Shown piece by piece: positions 59,449 to 64,000 of a stretch of DNA of 64,000 nucleotides. A program made the translations under genes and the position numbers. Under the pieces are notes generated by a model. The model ran no database searches, had not been told where the DNA came from, and saw only the letters and a list, made by a program, of their open reading frames with translations. Numbering within the stretch: position 1 is the first letter of the stretch; each line of letters opens with the position of its first letter. The stretch comes from Krasilnikoviella flava (GTDB lineage: Bacteria; Actinomycetota; Actinomycetes; Actinomycetales; Cellulomonadaceae), in NCBI RefSeq assembly GCF_900167525.1, contig NZ_FUZQ01000001.1, forward strand, positions 558,001 to 622,000, given 5' to 3'.

Positions 59449-60957
59449 ATGCCCCTCGTCGCCGGCGTGGACACGTCCACGCAGTCCTGCAAGATCGTCG
59501 TGCGCGACGCCGAGACCGGCGCCCTGGTGCGCTCCGGCACCGCGAAGCACCCCGACGGCACGTCGATCGACCCGCAGCACTGGTGGGACGCGTTCCGGTC
59601 CGCGGCGCGGGAGGCCGGCGGCCTCGACGACGTCGCCGTGATCGCCGTCGGCGGTCAGCAGCACGGGCTCGTCGCGCTCGACGCCGAGGGGCGCGTGATC
59701 CGCGACGCGATCCTGTGGAACGACACCCGCTCCGCCGCCGCGGCCGAGGACCTGATCGACGAGCTCGGCGACGGCGACCCTGCGACAGGCTCAGGACACC
59801 GCCGCGCCGCGGGTGCCCAGGCCTGGGCCGACGCCGTCGGGTCGGTGCTCGTCGCCTCCCTCACCGTCACCAAGCTGCGCTGGCTGCGCGACGCCGAGCC
59901 CGAGAACGCCGCGCGCGTCGCCGCCGTCGCGCTCCCCCACGACTGGCTGAGCTGGCGGATCGCCGGGTACGGACCCGAGGGCGAGTCGCCGCTCGGCCCG
60001 CGGCTCGACGCGCTGTTCACCGACCGCTCCGACGCGTCCGGCACCGGGTACTACGACGCCGAGGCCGACGGAGGGGCCGGTGCGTACCGGCCCGACCTGC
60101 TGAAGCTGGCCCTGGGGCGCGACGACGTCGCGCTCCCCCGCGTGCTCGGCCCGGCGGACTCCGGCGGCGTCGCCCACGCGTCGGTCGCCGGCGCGGACGT
60201 CTCCGGCGGCGCCCTGCTCGGCCCGGGGGCCGGCGACAACGCCGCGGCCGCGCTCGCGCTCGGCATGACCCCCGGCGACATCGCGATCTCGATCGGCACG
60301 TCCGGCGTGGTGTCCGCGGTGGCGCCGGCGCGCACGGCCGACGGCTCGGGCGCGATCAACGGCTTCGCCGACGCCACCGGCAACGCGCTCATGCTCGCCG
60401 TCACCCTCAACGCCGCCCGCGTGCTCGACGCGGCCCGCGCGGTGCTCGACGTCGACGTGCACGAGCTCGCCGACCTCGCGCTCGCCGCCCCGCCGGGCTC
60501 GGACGGCCTCGTGCTCGTGCCGTACCTCGAGGGCGAACGCACCCCCAACCGCCCCGACGCCACCGGCACGCTGCACGGCGTCCGGCTGGCGACGTCGACC
60601 CGCGAGCACCTGGCCCGCGCCTACGTCGAGGGCATGCTCTGCGGCCTGGCCGACGGGCTCGACGCCCTGCGCGCCCAGGGGGTGCCGATCGAGCGCGTCA
60701 TGCTCATCGGCGGCGCGGCGCAGTCCCCCGCGGTGCAGCAGGTGGCCACGCAGGTCTTCGGGCTCGCGATCGGCGTCCCCGAGCCGGGCGAGTACGTGGC
60801 CGACGGCGCCGCGCGCCAGGCGGCGTGGGTGCTCGCAGCCGCGGGCGACCCGGGCGCCGCCGCGCCGGCATGGTCGACGACGATCGCGACCACGCTGGAC
60901 GCCGACCCCCGGCCCGTCGTCCGCCAGCAGTACGCCGCCGTCCGCGACCTGGTCTGA
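59449..60957 (+). CDS. xylB: xylulokinase
   Basis: A 502-residue FGGY kinase phosphorylating D-xylulose. [17 protein letters not shown] (phosphate loop), [53 protein letters not shown] and [15 protein letters not shown] are all in place. A 13-residue stretch [13 protein letters not shown] (59771-59809) interrupts the usual [13 protein letters not shown] segment and encodes the dispersed repeat at 59779-59798. The reading frame is kept. AAGGAAG precedes ATG. Confidence 0.95.
   Translation: MPLVAGVDTSTQSCKIVVRDAETGALVRSGTAKHPDGTSIDPQHWWDAFRSAAREAGGLDDVAVIAVGGQQHGLVALDAEGRVIRDAILWNDTRSAAAAEDLIDELGDGDPATGSGHRRAAGAQAWADAVGSVLVASLTVTKLRWLRDAEPENAARVAAVALPHDWLSWRIAGYGPEGESPLGPRLDALFTDRSDASGTGYYDAEADGGAGAYRPDLLKLALGRDDVALPRVLGPADSGGVAHASVAGADVSGGALLGPGAGDNAAAALALGMTPGDIAISIGTSGVVSAVAPARTADGSGAINGFADATGNALMLAVTLNAARVLDAARAVLDVDVHELADLALAAPPGSDGLVLVPYLEGERTPNRPDATGTLHGVRLATSTREHLARAYVEGMLCGLADGLDALRAQGVPIERVMLIGGAAQSPAVQQVATQVFGLAIGVPEPGEYVADGAARQAAWVLAAAGDPGAAAPAWSTTIATTLDADPRPVVRQQYAAVRDLV
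59779..59798 (+). repeat. dispersed repeat inserted in frame in xylB
   Basis: CCTGCGACAGGCTCAGGACA is the core of the CGACAGGCTC repeat family, here inside coding sequence, where it adds residues without disrupting the frame. Confidence 0.7.
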
Positions 60958-60961
60958 GCCG

Positions 60962-62380
60962 GTGGCCGAGCCCATGACCGGCGCCGCCATCACGGCGCGG
61001 CCCGCCCACCCCGTCCTCGCGGACGGCCTCGCGACGGTCGTCGCCCGCGCGCACGAGCTCGACGTCGCCGTGCACACCGTCGACGTGCGCGCGGGAGGCG
61101 AGCGGCTGCTCGCCGCCGGGGCCACGACGCGCGGCCACGACGTCCCGCAGCGGATGTACTCGGTGTCCAAGACGATCACGGGTCTCGCCGTCGGCCTGCT
61201 CGCGGCCGAGGGCGCGCTGAGCCTCGACGACCCGGTCGTCCGGCACTTCCCCGACCTCGTCGCGGACGTCCCGGCGCACCCGTGGCTCGAGGCCACGACG
61301 TTGCACCACATGCTCGCGATGGTGGGCCCGCACCGCTCGACGACGTACAAGGTGCGCGAGGGCGGCTGGCTCGAGTCGTACTTCCGCGTGCCGCCCACGC
61401 ACCCGCCGGGCACGCTGTTCACCTACGACACCAGCGCGTCGTACACGCTGGCCGCGCTCGTGGAGCGGACCACCGGCGGCGCTCTCGCCGACTACCTGCG
61501 CCCGCGGGTCCTCGACCCGATCGGCGTCAGCCCCGGTCTGCGCTTCCTGCCCGGCCCGGACGGCTTCAGCCACGGCGGCTCCGGCCTGATCTGCACTCCC
61601 GACGACCTGGCCCGGCTGGCCCGCCTGCTGAACGACGGCGGCGTGCACGACGGCGCGCGGCTGCTCCCGGCGGACTATCTCGGGGCCGCGACGTCGCCGC
61701 AGTCCGACCCGGCCACCCAGACGTGGGGCGGCCCCTTCCGGTCGGCGTACGGATACCAGCTGTGGCTGCCGCCCGCAGGCGGCTGGCTGATGTTCGGCCT
61801 CGGCGGGCAGATCGTCTACGGCGACCCGGAGCTGCAGGTCACCGTCGTCGTCACGGCCGACTCCCAGGCGGCGGCGAGCGGTGACCAGAAGCTGCTCGAC
61901 CTCGTCCTCGACCACCTCGTCGAGCCCGCGCGCGCGCTCGCACGGGACGCCCGCGCCAACGCCGCACCCACCGTCACGGATCTCGCCTGGCCCGCGCCGC
62001 GGCACGACGCCGCGCACGCGCGCCCCCTGACCGGCACCTGGGCTACGCGCACCCCCGACTCCGGCCCGGACAGGCTCACCCTCGACGTCGACGCCGCCGG
62101 GGGGACGATCGCGTCGTCCGACGGCTGGTCGATCGCGCTCGCCACGGCGGGCGCGCGCGCCACGAGCGTGCACGGCGAGCCGGCGATCGTCACCGCGGGC
62201 TGGTCCGGCCCGGGCACCCTCGACGTCCGCGTGGGCGCGCACGGCGACGAGCTGGCCACGATCCGGCTGCGCCTCGCGCTGGCGGACGACGGCACTCTCG
62301 CCGTCCAGTCGCAGGGCTTCGGCGAGACGCTCGAACCGCGCTGGACGTTCCACGCCGCCTTCGCGCCGGCCGCCGGCTGA
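60962..62380 (+). CDS. serine beta-lactamase-like hydrolase (class C/DD-peptidase fold)
   Basis: A 472-residue beta-lactamase/transpeptidase-like protein without a signal peptide. SxxK in RMYSVSKTITG near residue 65, Tyr-x-Ser in TYDTSASYTLAALVE, and MFGLGGQIVYGD (KTG-like, but K replaced) near 280, followed by a C-terminal lipocalin-like domain. Probably an esterase rather than a beta-lactamase. GTG 60962 starts four bases after xylB, so it belongs to the xyl operon; it could deacetylate a xylose oligomer (inference). Confidence 0.85.
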   Translation: MAEPMTGAAITARPAHPVLADGLATVVARAHELDVAVHTVDVRAGGERLLAAGATTRGHDVPQRMYSVSKTITGLAVGLLAAEGALSLDDPVVRHFPDLVADVPAHPWLEATTLHHMLAMVGPHRSTTYKVREGGWLESYFRVPPTHPPGTLFTYDTSASYTLAALVERTTGGALADYLRPRVLDPIGVSPGLRFLPGPDGFSHGGSGLICTPDDLARLARLLNDGGVHDGARLLPADYLGAATSPQSDPATQTWGGPFRSAYGYQLWLPPAGGWLMFGLGGQIVYGDPELQVTVVVTADSQAAASGDQKLLDLVLDHLVEPARALARDARANAAPTVTDLAWPAPRHDAAHARPLTGTWATRTPDSGPDRLTLDVDAAGGTIASSDGWSIALATAGARATSVHGEPAIVTAGWSGPGTLDVRVGAHGDELATIRLRLALADDGTLAVQSQGFGETLEPRWTFHAAFAPAAG

Positions 62381-62385
62381 GCCGG

Positions 62386-62457
62386 GGTTTCGACAGGCTC
62401 CACCCTCGGATCGGTGGTCGAGCCTGTCGAGACCCGGCTCGGGGTCTCGACAGGCCC
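62386..62457. repeat. cluster of three CGACAGGC repeat units
   Basis: Units at 62386-62404, 62413-62434 (inverted) and 62443-62457. Each contains CGACAGGC or its complement GCCTGTCG. The first two form a stem-loop between the facing hydrolase and binding-protein genes, serving both as transcription stop. Confidence 0.8.
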
Positions 62458-62472
62458 GGCCGTCGGGTGCGG

Positions 62473-64000
62473 TCAGCCGTTCGCCGCGGCGTGAGACGCG
62501 GTGAACTCCTCGAGGATCTGGTCGAGCCCCTGGCCGCCCAGCCCGTCGATGACGGCCTCGTACCCCGCCATGTCGATCTGTCCCACGAGGTACTGGTTGT
62601 AGGCGTCCTTGGCCTCGCCGTAGAGCGTGGTCCACTGCCGGTCGTACGTCTCCGAGGTCAACGACTGCGTCGGGTTGACGACGGAATACTCCTCGTTCTC
62701 CGCCATCTTCTCGTTCCCCTCGTCGACGTACGGCTCGGAGCTCTTGTACGTCACGACCTTCTCCGACGGCCGCGACGACGCGTACGGCTGCACCTCCTGC
62801 TCCCAGAGGGTCTGGTCGGTGATGGAGACGGCGCCGTCGCCGTCGACCTCGTAGTGCGTGCCCTCGATGCCGTTGGTCATGAGGCCGTAGGCCTCCTCGT
62901 CCAGCAGCTTGTCGACGAACCCGAGCACCTTCTTCAGCTCCGCCTCGGACTTCACGTACTCCTTGGGGAACGCGAGCCAGCCGCCCATGCCCCCGCCCGT
63001 GTCGGTGAGGATGCGGCGCGGCACGTCAGCGGACGTCATGTCGTTGACGAGCGCCCACTTCATCGGCGTCTCGGGGTCGCTGTCCTGCGCGGTCGCGAGA
63101 TAGCCCTTCGCCTCGAACAGGCCCGTGACGACGATGCCGCCCTTGCCCTGGGCGATCGCGTCCAGTTGGTTCGTCTTCTGCATGGTGACGAACTCCTGGT
63201 TCACGGCGCCGGACTCGTACACGCCGCGGTACCACTCCATCGCGCGCTTGAACTCGTCGCTGGCGAACACCGCGTGCACCTGGCCGGCGTCGTCGACCGT
63301 GAAGTCGTCGCCCGCCCCGAAGTAGCCGCTCAGCGAGCGGAAGCCCAGGTCGAAGCTCTCCTCACGGTCGAGGAACCCGGTCGTGTCGTCCTTGCCGTTC
63401 CCGTCCGGGTCCTGCGTGGCGAACGCCTCGGCCACCTCGGTCAGGTCCTCGATCGTGTGCGGCACCTCCAGGCCCAGGTTGTCCAGCCAGTCCTGCCGCA
63501 CCAGCACGCCGTAGCGCGCCTTGTTCTTCTGCACCGGCACGCCGTACAGGTGGCCGTCGATCCGGGCGGACGCCACGGTCTGCTCGTCGATCGTCGCCAG
63601 GTTCGGGTAGTCCGCCAGGTACTTCTCGACGTCCCAGAACATCCCCGACTTCAGCGACTGGCGCACGGTCGCGCTGTCTGCGGGGGCCATCGACACGATG
63701 TCGGCCAGGTTGCCCGTGGACAGGGCCGAGTTGAGCTTCTCCGCCGACGACGCCGCCGGCACCCAGCTCACCTCGAGCTCCTCGCCGGTGTGCTCCTCCA
63801 GCGCCGACTCGATCGGGCCGTCCGCCTCCGGCGTCGTCGGCGTGTGGAGCGTGGCCATCCAGGTGATCGGACCGTCGGCGCTCTCCTCGCCTCCCTCGCC
63901 CGACCCGCCGCCGCAGGCGGTGAGCGCGAGGGCCGCGACCACCACCGCCCCGACCGCGCCGGCCCGACCGGACCTCCTGGTGCCTCGTCCCTGGACTCGT
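62473..64000 (-). CDS. ABC transporter substrate-binding lipoprotein (5' end beyond window)
   Basis: At least 509 residues of a family-1 binding protein. The signal core AVVVAALALTACGGG (lipobox) is preceded in frame by RVQGRGTRRSGRAGAVG with no stop, so the start lies beyond 64000; the GTG at 63945 is inside the signal. The body is long and Asp/Glu-rich (WMATLHTPTTPEADGP, LVRQDWLDNLGLEVP, DPDGNGKDDTTGFLD), typical of the LplA-like oligosaccharide-binding group. Probably binds xylo- or other oligosaccharides, judging from the xyl genes. Confidence 0.9.
   Translation of the reverse strand, partial: RVQGRGTRRSGRAGAVGAVVVAALALTACGGGSGEGGEESADGPITWMATLHTPTTPEADGPIESALEEHTGEELEVSWVPAASSAEKLNSALSTGNLADIVSMAPADSATVRQSLKSGMFWDVEKYLADYPNLATIDEQTVASARIDGHLYGVPVQKNKARYGVLVRQDWLDNLGLEVPHTIEDLTEVAEAFATQDPDGNGKDDTTGFLDREESFDLGFRSLSGYFGAGDDFTVDDAGQVHAVFASDEFKRAMEWYRGVYESGAVNQEFVTMQKTNQLDAIAQGKGGIVVTGLFEAKGYLATAQDSDPETPMKWALVNDMTSADVPRRILTDTGGGMGGWLAFPKEYVKSEAELKKVLGFVDKLLDEEAYGLMTNGIEGTHYEVDGDGAVSITDQTLWEQEVQPYASSRPSEKVVTYKSSEPYVDEGNEKMAENEEYSVVNPTQSLTSETYDRQWTTLYGEAKDAYNQYLVGQIDMAGYEAVIDGLGGQGLDQILEEFTASHAAANG

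Noticed and set aside
61000-62380. true beta-lactamase resistance gene
   Set aside because: The KTG motif is altered and there is no signal peptide; an esterase-like role is more likely.
1-64000. CRISPR array
   Set aside because: No series of regularly spaced direct repeats with unique spacers was found; repeats here are palindromic and scattered.
1-64000. insertion sequences or prophage genes
   Set aside because: No transposase, integrase or phage structural gene was seen; repeats are short and non-coding.

Overview
The window is high-GC actinobacterial DNA. Gene content and synteny point to a plant-polysaccharide-degrading member of the Cellulomonadaceae/Promicromonosporaceae type (Cellulomonas, Cellulosimicrobium or Isoptericola-like); that assignment is inference. 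Supporting observations are the actinobacterial metG-tatD-rpf-ksgA-ispE block, a ruc(FmdB)/5-FCL/rimJ/SepX-GlpR block, pmt next to rsmI, several sugar ABC importers without ATPase genes, an acetylxylan-esterase-like gene, a GH20 hexosaminidase and a xylA-xylB locus. About fifteen genes have a TANNNT hexamer 6-9 bases before an ATG/GTG and little or no Shine-Dalgarno sequence, the layout expected of leaderless transcripts.

Layout. 1-3.9 kb: sugar-binding lipoprotein under a ROK regulator with a clear operator, then a divergent CE7-type esterase. 4-13.2 kb (minus strand): metG, tatD, three tandem DUF348/G5 cell-wall hydrolase paralogues (only the middle one ends in a true Rpf domain), ksgA and ispE; each paralogue is preceded by the same direct-repeat motif resembling an MtrA box. 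13.2-20 kb: PQQ-type sugar dehydrogenase lipoprotein, an orphan 59-residue peptide ending in YCPDSSGGGYC, and a five-gene operon (binding protein, two permeases, IclR regulator, enolase-superfamily enzyme). 20-24.5 kb: pncA, rsmI, pmt and an mgtC-like gene whose only well-placed start is ATC. 24.7-31.7 kb: two permeases, binding protein and glycerophosphodiesterase, a SorC regulator, a HAD phosphatase and a Zn-dependent polyol-type dehydrogenase, probably one catabolic unit. 31.7-37.7 kb: GH20, a lipoprotein of unknown function, a MarR divergon, an acetyltransferase and a YrhK-like membrane protein.

37.7-41.6 kb holds an envelope-stress divergon: an ECF sigma factor plus an Asp23-like protein on one side and six overlapping genes (Asp23/Gls24 proteins, DUF2273, DUF6286, AmaP-like) on the other, with a consensus CRP/GlxR-type site between. 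41.7-49.8 kb: tRNA-Ala(CGC), SepX/GlpR-like protein, RimJ-like acetyltransferase, 5-FCL, a CGNR zinc-finger remnant, a penicillin-acylase-family enzyme, an FmdB/Ruc-like Ser-rich protein, a SAF-domain protein and mscL. 49.8-54.4 kb: a 1527-residue SF1-helicase-like protein in which both helicase motifs and the C-terminal nuclease motif look inactivated. 54.7-56.7 kb: MFS exporter, DinB-like protein, tRNA-Arg(CCT). 56.8-64 kb: XylR-type ROK repressor divergent from xylA-xylB, a class-C beta-lactamase-like hydrolase, and a binding lipoprotein running off the right edge.

Intergenic spacers carry several palindromic repeat families. One family (3918-3979, 20867-20938, perhaps 56759-56780) keeps its palindrome although its bases differ. 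Another, related to CGACAGGCTCGACC, occurs at 7.5, 9.1, 59.4 and 62.4 kb, and a copy appears to sit in frame inside xylB.
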